NCBI GenBank assembly: GCA_011525195.1
Contig: WTIP01000150.1
Span: 1-35,632, forward strand
Direction of reading: 5' to 3'
Length of the DNA: 35,632 bases
DNA from: Flavobacteriales bacterium
GTDB taxonomy: Bacteria > Bacteroidota > Bacteroidia > Flavobacteriales > Flavobacteriaceae
Shown: positions 27,051 to 34,995 of the stretch, piece after piece
Position numbering within the stretch: the stretch's first letter is position 1
Layout: each line of letters begins with the position of its first letter
Notes under the pieces: generated by a model
Database searches by the model: none
The model's input: the letters and a program-made list of their open reading frames with translations, nothing else
Told to the model about the DNA's origin: nothing
Translations under genes and position numbers: made by a program

Positions 27051-29312
27051 TTAAAGCTTTTTTACAACGGTATAATACTTCTCAACCAGCTCAAATTTGT
27101 GGGTAATCAATTCCTTTGTTCGAATTAAAAAGTTAAAATAAAGCGCTGTACTTCTTGGGCTTGTTTCTTCAGTACGCGTTCTTTCTATTTGCATATTGAT
27201 TTTATCGTCAATTAGTTTAAATATTTTATCTTTTTCAGCCAGCACATCTAGAAATTCACTAATATTTTGCTGATGTTTAAAAGCTTCCCTTGCCTCTTTG
27301 AAGATACTTTTAAGATTATTTTCTATAAACATTAACTCTTTTATCTGAGCCAATTTTAATTTTCTATGGTTGTTATTTAAATGGTTGTAGCTGATTGTTG
27401 TTAAGAATGAGAGGTCCTCAGATAAATCATGTAAATATTGCAATAACTCAATATAAAAATTACTTGCAGCTAAAGAGCTTTCTTCCAGATTTCGGATAAA
27501 ATAAAATAATTGGTTGTCTAAGTCTTCAATCTCATCTGCTAATTTTTTCGATTTTTTATGAGCGGATTCTAATGATTTTATTTCATTTGTCGCCAAGCCT
27601 GTAATGATTAAACTAAAAACATCAAAACTCTTTGCCATTACACGCTCTAAAGTAGTACCTGTCTCCTCAATCACTCCCTGAAAAGAGTTGCTTTCTACGA
27701 TGAGTGCCATTTCTTCTTCTAAAACAGCTTTATTGTCCTTTTTGTGCTGGATATAATTTTTTCCAATGAGAAGCAGTATAATGAAAATAATTACAGCGAT
27801 AACTTGGGCACCTCCGATATGGAGTAAATACACAATAATACCACCCACAGTAAAAGCACTCAAAGCAGTTAAAAACCAACCGCCGATCACATTCAGCACC
27901 CCTGAAACCCGAAATACGGCACTGTCAGATCCCCAGGCTCTATCTGCGAGAGAAGTTCCCATTGCAACCATAAAGGCTACATAGGTGGTCGATAAAGGCA
28001 GTTTATATGAAGTGGCCAGCGCAATGAGAATCGCAGCTATTACTAAATTGATACTGGCCCTTAATTTATCAAAAGCAGGGCTACCTTTTCTATTTTTTTT
28101 CTGTGTACCGGGGACAAAACGTTTGTTTAAATCTAGAAGCTGTTTTTCAGTAAAGAGCTTTTGAAAAACTTTATTAACACTAATAAAAAAACGAACCAAA
28201 AAACGGGAAAGCGCATTTGCTTTAAAACGCTCTCGTGTCTCATATTGATTTGAAAGGTCCAGCGAGGTTTTGACTACCTTTTTAGCCTTTGATGAAAAAA
28301 TTAAAGTCAAGATCATCACCACCCCAGAAAGCAATAAAAACAAAGTAGGAGTTGCCACTTTTTCACTTAACACTCCCATATTAAATTCGCTGGCTGAAAG
28401 ACCAGAATTTACCCAGGCTTCATAAGATTGGAAAGCAGCAATAGGGACCCCAATAAAATTGACTAAATCATTACCTGCAAATGCCAGAGCCAGAGCAAAA
28501 GTGCCCACCCCAATAATAATTTTAAAAATATCTACTTTGAAAAAACGAATAATTAAATAAGAAAGAAGGGACCAAAAAAGAAAACTGGAAAGGTTGACCA
28601 CTAACCCATTGCTTTCAATAAAACCATTCATGGTTAAACCCGAAAGAAAGTCAAATTCTATACTGGAATAGGGAGTACTTTTAATTCCTTTAATTAGGAT
28701 AAAATTGAATATAGCAGCCAAAGCAATTCCACCAAATAAACTATTGAGTGAGGGAGATTTAGAGTCGTACTGATAACTGTAAATAATCCGAGAAATCCAT
28801 TGTGAAAGGGCACCAACTGTAAAAGCAATCACTATGGAAAGCAAAATACCCAGTACAATTTGGGAGGCTTTGGAAGTATTAATATAATTGGAAAGTTCTA
28901 CAAGAGTGCCTCCATTTTCAATGATTTTAATAATGGCCATGACTACAGCGGCTCCTAAAAGCTCAAAAACAATAGAAACTGTTGTCGAAGTAGGTAGTCC
29001 CAACGTATTGAAAAAGTCTAATAATAAAATATCAGTCATCATGACCGCCATAAAGATGAAAATGATTTCATCAAAGAAAAAAGCGCTTGGATTAAAAATT
29101 CCTTTTCGCGCAACTTCCATCATCCCGCTTGAAGAAAGGGCACCGAAGGCAATACCTAAACTTGCCAGGATGAGAATACTCCTATAGGAAAGCACTTTTG
29201 ATCCAATGGCAGAATTTAAAAAATTCACCGCATCATTACTCACCCCTACAATGAGATCACCTACTGCTAAAAGCGCGAGAAGGATTAAAATTAGCACATA
29301 AAAATCATCCAC
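27051..29312 (-). CDS. PiT-family phosphate transporter fused to a PhoU-like domain
   Basis: An inner-membrane inorganic phosphate carrier (H+- or Na+-coupled). The two inverted PiT signatures are visible: GVSNDAVNFLNSAIGSK near the N-terminus and AFAGNDLVNFIGVPIAA in the middle. At 753 aa it is much longer than a plain PiT protein (roughly 400-500). A soluble loop lies around residues 340-400, and residues about 525-753 form a helical, charged C-terminal region resembling PhoU/DUF47, which may regulate transport. The ATG is 3 bases after the TonB receptor stop, so the two are surely cotranscribed. Confidence 0.9.
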   Translation of the reverse strand: MDDFYVLILILLALLAVGDLIVGVSNDAVNFLNSAIGSKVLSYRSILILASLGIAFGALSSSGMMEVARKGIFNPSAFFFDEIIFIFMAVMMTDILLLDFFNTLGLPTSTTVSIVFELLGAAVVMAIIKIIENGGTLVELSNYINTSKASQIVLGILLSIVIAFTVGALSQWISRIIYSYQYDSKSPSLNSLFGGIALAAIFNFILIKGIKSTPYSSIEFDFLSGLTMNGFIESNGLVVNLSSFLFWSLLSYLIIRFFKVDIFKIIIGVGTFALALAFAGNDLVNFIGVPIAAFQSYEAWVNSGLSASEFNMGVLSEKVATPTLFLLLSGVVMILTLIFSSKAKKVVKTSLDLSNQYETRERFKANALSRFLVRFFISVNKVFQKLFTEKQLLDLNKRFVPGTQKKNRKGSPAFDKLRASINLVIAAILIALATSYKLPLSTTYVAFMVAMGTSLADRAWGSDSAVFRVSGVLNVIGGWFLTALSAFTVGGIIVYLLHIGGAQVIAVIIFIILLLIGKNYIQHKKDNKAVLEEEMALIVESNSFQGVIEETGTTLERVMAKSFDVFSLIITGLATNEIKSLESAHKKSKKLADEIEDLDNQLFYFIRNLEESSLAASNFYIELLQYLHDLSEDLSFLTTISYNHLNNNHRKLKLAQIKELMFIENNLKSIFKEAREAFKHQQNISEFLDVLAEKDKIFKLIDDKINMQIERTRTEETSPRSTALYFNFLIRTKELITHKFELVEKYYTVVKKL

Positions 29313-29315
29313 TGA

Positions 29316-32123
29316 TTAAAAGCTTATAGAATATCCAACTGAAAAATCTCTTCCAGGTTTGTAAAGAGAAAAAATATTTGAGTTATTTCCAAAATATTCA
29401 TACCTACTTTCTCGCTGATCGTCAAGTAGATTTATGATTTTCAAGGTAACAGATTGATTATTAGAGGCTCCAAAGCTTTTTGAAAAATTAAAATTTAAGC
29501 TATTAAAAGGTGCTGTATATACATCAGGGATAAAACCAACTCCTACAACTTCAAGTGTAGCCCCTTGCACATTGTAATATAAGGCTGACTGTATTCCTTT
29601 TTTTGTATTTGAGTAACTCAATCCTGTATTGATTAAATAAGGTGATTGCCCTTGTAATTCTCTAAAGGCACTGATTTCACGGTCAGGTTCAGAGCTTCTT
29701 CTTAAATTTAATTCAGTCTCATTCATTTTTTGTCGAGATAAGATCAGAGAAGTATTAATATTTAAATTAAGCATACCTTCATTAAAACCTAAAAGTTTTT
29801 TTCTGACTTCGAATTCTACACCATAAACTTTGGCTTCATCATTATTTCGAGCAGTTAAAGCAAAGGGGGATTGTACACTATAGGCTATAATTTCAATTGG
29901 ATCTATAAAGGATTTATAAAAGGCACTAAATGCGATAATTTCATTACCCTGGCCAAATTTTTCATAACGGGCATCGAGGTTATTTACAAAGGTTGGTTTT
30001 ACCTCTGGATTCCCTAAAAAGTACCGCTCAGTAATAGGATCAAATATTTGAGCTGCAGAGTTTTCTTTGAAACTGGGTCGTGCAGTAGTTCTCGAATAAG
30101 AGATTCTTAGATTTGAATTATCAGAGGTACTGTAAATTAAATTTGCAGAAGGGTACAAATTATGGACATCAATAAAATTTTCGTTGTCATAAATATTGCG
30201 CTCTATATCTTCTCCCGAATAGAATAACTGATAACCCTCATATCTTAATCCGATATTTGATTTAAATTTTGAGGAAAAATTTATATCTGATGAGACAAAA
30301 GCCCCACGTGTATTAATATTTGAATTATAACGATTGGTACGTTGGAAACTCCCTTGTATAAAAGAACCAAAATTTTCCTGAAGGTTCCAGATATTTTCAC
30401 TTGCCAAAATACGATTGGCTTGCCCACCTATTAAAGAAGTTCTTCCTACAAAATCAATGGTATAGTTTGAGGTATCAAAAAATCGTTCTTTAGCTGTATA
30501 GAAAAGTCCAGCTTTAATTTTTCCAGTATAGTTTTTTCGTTCAAAATCATATTCTATTGCTGTTTTCGCACTGAGTGAATTTTCTTCTAAATCCCTCCAT
30601 AACCTTGAAGGAAGCTGAGTAGTGGCTGCATTAAATAAATAAGTATCTCCTACTTTCTCAAAAACGGTTTTTCTAAAGTCTTTATCATAAACTCTTGCAA
30701 ATGAAGGCGCAATATTCCAACTCACTCGTAATTGCTCATTAAGATTGTGCTTACCAGAGAGCGGAACTGAAATAATTTGTCGGTCTGTATAAGCTAAAAT
30801 TGACGCGTCACCTGTATATGGATTTTCAATATAATCTGTATAAGTTGCTGCTATTGCACTGGATTCGCCACTTTTAATTGCCAATAAATTGGCATTAATT
30901 TTTGATTGTGCGGTTTTAAAAGAAATGCCTACGAGCCCACTTGCTATGGCATTTGTTTGGCCTAATTCTCCACGCTGACTCTGAAATTTTTCTAAGCCTG
31001 CAGCTCTTTTCACAATTGTTCCCGTTTGATAATCACCGTAGTAATCTACATCATAACGATAACCAAGTGCAGCTATAAAATTGACTTTATTCGCTCCAAG
31101 ATTCAAGCTACTACTTGCAGAGAGACCAAAATTATAATCCATAAAACTATTTACCCTTGAAGCGGCAAGTTGTTTGGTAAAAGATTCAGTGATTTTGGTT
31201 GTAATCTGTGCTAAAGCTGGATATAAAAACCTTTCTGGAGTCGGAATTTCTTGCCTTTTAGTAATAGGAAGTCTAGAATAGGAATGATTGTCAAAACCAA
31301 GGAAATTTAAATTTTCCTCAGGCAAAGCAAGTATAGGTTGAAAGTTCATTTCAGGGTTGTAGGTACCACTGAATGACATTTTAAGTTCGGGTAGAGGTGA
31401 AAAATCTTTTAAAATTACATCTACGATACCTCCAGAAAAGTCTGAGTTCAAACTCGCATTGGCAGATTTATTAATCAAAATATTATCAATCAGATTAGTA
31501 GGAAAAATATCTAATTGCAATGTATTACGATCTGGATCTAAACCAGGAACCTCCATACCATTTAGTAGTGTTTTGGAATAGCGATCACCCAGGCCTCTTA
31601 CATAAACAAATTTTCCTCCTTGAACAGAAACACCGGGCACTCTTCTAATGGCATTCGAAAGGTTTGTATCCCCCGTTTTTCTCATAGATTGCGCAGAGAG
31701 CCCATCTAATAAGCTTACTGATCTTTTCTGAATCGCCAAAACAGAGGCTTCTGTATTTTCTCTTACAGTAGTGGTAACTACAACTTCTTCTAAAGCATTT
31801 GAAGTAGGTAAGAGCGTGAGGTCTATTGTTGTTTCCTTCCCTCCACTTAGTTCAAGGTCATTGACTCTTTTGGTTTCATAACCGACAAATGAGACTTCGA
31901 GGTAATAGAGTCCATCTGCTACTTCAATAAAATAATTACCATCAAAGTCTGAAGTCGTTCCTGCTATTGTACTTTCATCAGAATTTGATTTGATGAGAAT
32001 ATTGGCAAAAGGAAGTGGCTCATTGAATTCTCCATCAATAATTTTTCCCGTAATAAAATTTTGAGCACTTAATTGAATTGAAAGTAATAATAGAATAGTA
32101 GTGATTAAAAAGGTATTTTTCAT
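29316..32123 (-). CDS. TonB-dependent outer-membrane receptor with carboxypeptidase-regulatory-like domain
   Basis: The 935-aa protein begins with a signal peptide (LITTILLLLSIQLSAQ). A CarboxypepD_reg-like beta-sandwich (about 23-105, ITGKIIDGEFNEPLPFANIL) and a plug domain (about 115-240, with VRGLGDRYSKTLLNG) follow, then a 22-strand barrel ending GRDFSVGYSISF. Such receptors import ligands with TonB energy. There is no SusD-like partner; a lipoprotein gene lies 74 bases upstream instead. The phosphate carrier starts 3 bases downstream, so phosphate or a phosphorus compound is a plausible but unproven ligand. Confidence 0.93.
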   Translation of the reverse strand: MKNTFLITTILLLLSIQLSAQNFITGKIIDGEFNEPLPFANILIKSNSDESTIAGTTSDFDGNYFIEVADGLYYLEVSFVGYETKRVNDLELSGGKETTIDLTLLPTSNALEEVVVTTTVRENTEASVLAIQKRSVSLLDGLSAQSMRKTGDTNLSNAIRRVPGVSVQGGKFVYVRGLGDRYSKTLLNGMEVPGLDPDRNTLQLDIFPTNLIDNILINKSANASLNSDFSGGIVDVILKDFSPLPELKMSFSGTYNPEMNFQPILALPEENLNFLGFDNHSYSRLPITKRQEIPTPERFLYPALAQITTKITESFTKQLAASRVNSFMDYNFGLSASSSLNLGANKVNFIAALGYRYDVDYYGDYQTGTIVKRAAGLEKFQSQRGELGQTNAIASGLVGISFKTAQSKINANLLAIKSGESSAIAATYTDYIENPYTGDASILAYTDRQIISVPLSGKHNLNEQLRVSWNIAPSFARVYDKDFRKTVFEKVGDTYLFNAATTQLPSRLWRDLEENSLSAKTAIEYDFERKNYTGKIKAGLFYTAKERFFDTSNYTIDFVGRTSLIGGQANRILASENIWNLQENFGSFIQGSFQRTNRYNSNINTRGAFVSSDINFSSKFKSNIGLRYEGYQLFYSGEDIERNIYDNENFIDVHNLYPSANLIYSTSDNSNLRISYSRTTARPSFKENSAAQIFDPITERYFLGNPEVKPTFVNNLDARYEKFGQGNEIIAFSAFYKSFIDPIEIIAYSVQSPFALTARNNDEAKVYGVEFEVRKKLLGFNEGMLNLNINTSLILSRQKMNETELNLRRSSEPDREISAFRELQGQSPYLINTGLSYSNTKKGIQSALYYNVQGATLEVVGVGFIPDVYTAPFNSLNFNFSKSFGASNNQSVTLKIINLLDDQRESRYEYFGNNSNIFSLYKPGRDFSVGYSISF

Positions 32124-32134
32124 TGTGTATTTTT

Positions 32135-32172
32135 AAAAAAAAAGTGAAGCTCCAGCTTAAAGCTAGAGCTTC
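32135..32172 (-). terminator. Hairpin plus U-tract between lipoprotein and TonB receptor genes
   Basis: On the minus strand, GAAGCTCTAGCTT and AAGCTGGAGCTTC form a 13-bp stem with one mismatch around a one-base centre (32146-32172), followed by AC and nine T (32143-32135). This has all the parts of an intrinsic terminator. Since the receptor ATG follows within 12 bases of the T-run, with no room for a promoter, it probably works as a partial terminator that lowers downstream expression, or stabilises the upstream mRNA 3' end. Confidence 0.75.
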
Positions 32173-32197
32173 TTAAGTATATATTATTTTAAGGTTT

Positions 32198-33478
32198 TTA
32201 TTCTCCGCGCATATATAAAGTCCAGCCGAATACTGTTTCATCAGCACCTGTCCCTTCCACTTGTGCGGACACTACTTCTGCAAGGGTGTCATAGTCTGAA
32301 ACTGAAGTAGCAGAGAAGATATCCGCTAATGCATCTGAAGTAATAAAATCTAAATCAGAAAACAACAACAAACCTTCAGTGGCTTCTGTACCAAGTCCTC
32401 CATAGGTGTCAGCATCTATACCCTCAATAGTAGTTTCAGAAATAAAGTTTTTGTAGACTATGTTAGTAGTAAAGCAGGTGGCATCACTTTTCCAATGTCC
32501 ATAGGTATCTGTTTTTTCTGCTGCTGGATTTCCATAGGCAGTTACATTTTGTACTGTAAACGCACCATCTATTGTTCCTGTAGAATCTTCAGTACCATCA
32601 AATTCAAAAACATTATCTGTTCCAGTATCCATCACAACAACTGCATTAGAGATTGTTCCTTTATAAGCCTGGTCTAAATCAATAGCGTCATCTCCATTAT
32701 TGTAAATAAATAAGTTAGTAACATTAACAGTTCCGCCAAAAATTTCAATACCGTCATCAGCGCTTCCAACGATTTCAATATTTTCTATCACTGTGCCACT
32801 ACCTACTCCCCCAAGGGTTAAGCCTTGTAATTCTTCACCAGCATTTAAGTCTTTACCAGAATGACGAATCGAAACATAGGAAAGTGTTCCTGAACTTTCT
32901 GTATCCTCTGAACCTCCGTAAGTTGTCCAATCATAACCTGTAGCAATACCTTCTATTTCTGCTTCACCGGTATCCGTTCCAGTGGAGGCATTGCCCAATA
33001 TTACTATAGAACCCCATTTGCCCATATCTGTAGGGATACGATTCGGGCTAATTCCATTGTCTTCATAATCAATATCATCATCAGCATCAGTAAAAATGAT
33101 AGGGTTTTCTGCAGTACCTACAGCATTAATCTTTCCCCCTTTGGCAATCACTAGGACGGTAGCATCAGCACCATTTTCAGTTTTAGCTTTTACAATTGTT
33201 CCAGCTTCAATTGTCAAATTCCCCCCATTTCTAACTACAATTTTACCATCCATTAACCACATACGGTCATTGGTCCAAGTTTGCTCCCCTTCAATATAGG
33301 TAACTCCTCCCGTACCCACTTCTTGAATTTCGGGTACTGTAGGTTGGGCCTCTACAGCTACGGTCTTGACAACTGTTTCTGTAACTATAACATATTCAAT
33401 TATTGGCTCCTCTTCAGTACAGGCTGCTAAAAAAGTAAATCCAATTATAAATGCAATAAATTTAGCTTTTGTCATCAT
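32198..33478 (-). CDS. Probable surface-exposed lipoprotein with beta-helix-like repeats
   Basis: The 426-aa product has a lipoprotein signal peptide ending FLAAC with C20 as the lipidated cysteine. The next residues are TEEEP, an acidic run that resembles the Bacteroidota lipoprotein export signal for the cell surface. After a low-complexity valine/threonine linker (about 25-55) the body is rich in G, D, T and V, with turns such as GGNLTIEAGTIVKAKTENGAD and GKINAVGTAENPIIFTDADDD, suggesting a right-handed parallel beta-helix with acidic loops that could bind calcium. Homologues are often mislabelled 'multidrug transporter'; it has no membrane helices beyond the signal. First gene of the unit with the TonB receptor. 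Confidence 0.78.
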   Translation of the reverse strand: MMTKAKFIAFIIGFTFLAACTEEEPIIEYVIVTETVVKTVAVEAQPTVPEIQEVGTGGVTYIEGEQTWTNDRMWLMDGKIVVRNGGNLTIEAGTIVKAKTENGADATVLVIAKGGKINAVGTAENPIIFTDADDDIDYEDNGISPNRIPTDMGKWGSIVILGNASTGTDTGEAEIEGIATGYDWTTYGGSEDTESSGTLSYVSIRHSGKDLNAGEELQGLTLGGVGSGTVIENIEIVGSADDGIEIFGGTVNVTNLFIYNNGDDAIDLDQAYKGTISNAVVVMDTGTDNVFEFDGTEDSTGTIDGAFTVQNVTAYGNPAAEKTDTYGHWKSDATCFTTNIVYKNFISETTIEGIDADTYGGLGTEATEGLLLFSDLDFITSDALADIFSATSVSDYDTLAEVVSAQVEGTGADETVFGWTLYMRGE

Positions 33479-33506
33479 ATAAATTTTTAATCATTTAGTT
33501 TTGTTG

Positions 33507-33514
33507 CAAATGTA
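33507..33514 (-). promoter_or_regulatory. -7 promoter element for the lipoprotein/TonB receptor/PiT unit
   Basis: Minus-strand TACATTTG, a full TAnnTTTG match, 28 bases before the ATG at 33478. There is no TTG at the -33 position; instead a phased repeat lies there (33530-33551), which suggests an activator-dependent promoter. Confidence 0.5.
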
Positions 33515-33529
33515 GAAGCCACTTTGCGA

Positions 33530-33551
33530 GAAAAGTTTAGAATAAAGTTAA
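33530..33551 (-). promoter_or_regulatory. Candidate Pho-box-like direct repeat
   Basis: On the minus strand TTAACTTTATT is followed at once by CTAAACTTTTC, two imperfect copies on an 11-base period, the phasing typical of PhoB-type tandem sites. It starts 16 bases upstream of the -7 element, where a -33 element would be. The element is AT-rich, so chance similarity is possible. Confidence 0.3.
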
Positions 33552-33622
33552 TTGTGGGGGCGTTTATATTAAAAAAACATTATTGGATCATTTAATGCAT
33601 AACTATTTGATAACACACAATT

Positions 33623-34945
33623 ATGAACTGGGAATCACTTTTGTCATTAAAGCGTTATGGAGACACCAACAAAAGACTGCGGGCTGAGCAGGATGATTTG
33701 CGATTGGGGTTTGAAGTAGACTATGACCGTATTGTCTTCTCCAATGCTTTCAGGAGCTTACAAGATAAGACCCAAGTCATTCCTTTTTCGAAAACCGATT
33801 TTGTCCATACGCGCTTGACCCACAGTCTGGAGGTTTCAGTAGTAGGACGAAGTATAGGGAGGCTTGCAGGAAAAGCAATTTTAGAGAAACACCCGCACTT
33901 ACAGCGCGTTTTGAGCTATCAGCCCAATGATTTTGGTGCTATTACTGCGGCTGCCTCATTGGCCCATGATATTGGGAATCCGCCTTTTGGCCACAGTGGA
34001 GAAAAAGCAATAGGTCATTTTTTTTCTACAGGTAAGGGCGTGCAATACAAAGAAAAGCTAACTGCAACAGAATTTCAGGACCTCTGTGATTTTGAAGGGA
34101 ATGCCAACGGCTTAAAAATTTTGACAGATTCCTTTCCCGGCACAGAGGGGGGATTAAGGCTTAGTTATGCCACACTAGGCGCCTTTGTGAAATACCCCAA
34201 GCCCAGTCTGCCCATTAAACCCAGTTCCCATGTGGCTGATAAAAAATACGGCTATTTTCATGCTCAGGCTCCCTTTTTTAAAGCATTGGCTGAAGAACTG
34301 GGTCTTGTAAGTGCTGCAGGGACCTTTTTTAGACATCCTTTAGCCTATTTAGTCGAAGCCGCAGATGATATTTGTTATACCATCATCGATTTTGAAGATG
34401 GAATTAATCTAGGATGGATTTCTGAAGACTATGCCTTAGAATATTTAATCAATTTGGTGCGCGATCGGATCGATTCAAAAAAATACGCACAACTGGCCTA
34501 TAAGCCTCAACGGCTGAGTTACCTCAGGGCACTTGCTATTAATAGTTTGATTCAGGATGCTGTGCAGGTTTTTATAAATCATGAAGACGCTATTTTAAAA
34601 GGGACATTTGAAGTGGCGCTATTAGATAAAAGCCGCTACAAAGCTCAGATAGAAGATATCATTAATCTAAGTGTCCGCAATATTTATCAGTCAAAAGAGG
34701 TCATCCAAAAAGAAGTTATTGGTCATAGGGCGATTACGGTTTTACTCGAATATTTCACCCATGCAGCGGTTCAAAAATGGGAGGGAAATTCAAATACTTT
34801 TGATCAATTGATTCTTTCTTTAGTCCCGGAAGGGACAATGATAGTGGGGCCAACACTTTATGATACACTCCTCAATGTCTGTTGTTTTGTAGCAAGTCTT
34901 TCTGATGGTAAGGCGCTACGTATGGCGCAAGATATGGGCAGTTAG
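33623..34945 (+). CDS. dgt: Deoxyguanosinetriphosphate triphosphohydrolase (dGTPase)
   Basis: Hydrolyses dGTP (and in some homologues other dNTPs) to deoxynucleoside and triphosphate, helping to balance DNA precursors. The 440-aa protein has the HD-superfamily metal ligands: H67 (RLTHSLEVS), H115-D116 (SLAHDIGNPPFGH), and an aspartate in VEAADDICYT. The N-terminal NAFRSLQDKTQV matches the Dgt family. It is divergent from the lipoprotein gene and followed after 50 bases by the metallophosphoesterase gene. Confidence 0.95.
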   Translation: MNWESLLSLKRYGDTNKRLRAEQDDLRLGFEVDYDRIVFSNAFRSLQDKTQVIPFSKTDFVHTRLTHSLEVSVVGRSIGRLAGKAILEKHPHLQRVLSYQPNDFGAITAAASLAHDIGNPPFGHSGEKAIGHFFSTGKGVQYKEKLTATEFQDLCDFEGNANGLKILTDSFPGTEGGLRLSYATLGAFVKYPKPSLPIKPSSHVADKKYGYFHAQAPFFKALAEELGLVSAAGTFFRHPLAYLVEAADDICYTIIDFEDGINLGWISEDYALEYLINLVRDRIDSKKYAQLAYKPQRLSYLRALAINSLIQDAVQVFINHEDAILKGTFEVALLDKSRYKAQIEDIINLSVRNIYQSKEVIQKEVIGHRAITVLLEYFTHAAVQKWEGNSNTFDQLILSLVPEGTMIVGPTLYDTLLNVCCFVASLSDGKALRMAQDMGS

Positions 34946-34974
34946 TCCTATTAGTTTCTTCCAACTGAACTGAC

Positions 34975-34982
34975 TAAATTTG
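34975..34982 (+). promoter_or_regulatory. -7 promoter element for the metallophosphoesterase gene
   Basis: TAAATTTG, a full TAnnTTTG match, ends 13 bases before the ATG at 34996, so the leader would be only a few bases long. No -33 TTG at the expected distance. Confidence 0.5.
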
Positions 34983-34995
34983 CAAAAAAAAAGAT

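Noticed and set aside
28888-29187. 99-aa plus-strand open frame opposite the PiT gene
   Set aside because: It is the antisense of membrane-helix codons with low-complexity composition; no sign of an independent gene.
33574-33600. TTG plus TATTTG-like promoter for dgt
   Set aside because: The downstream element (ACTATTTG) misses both invariant bases TA of TAnnTTTG.
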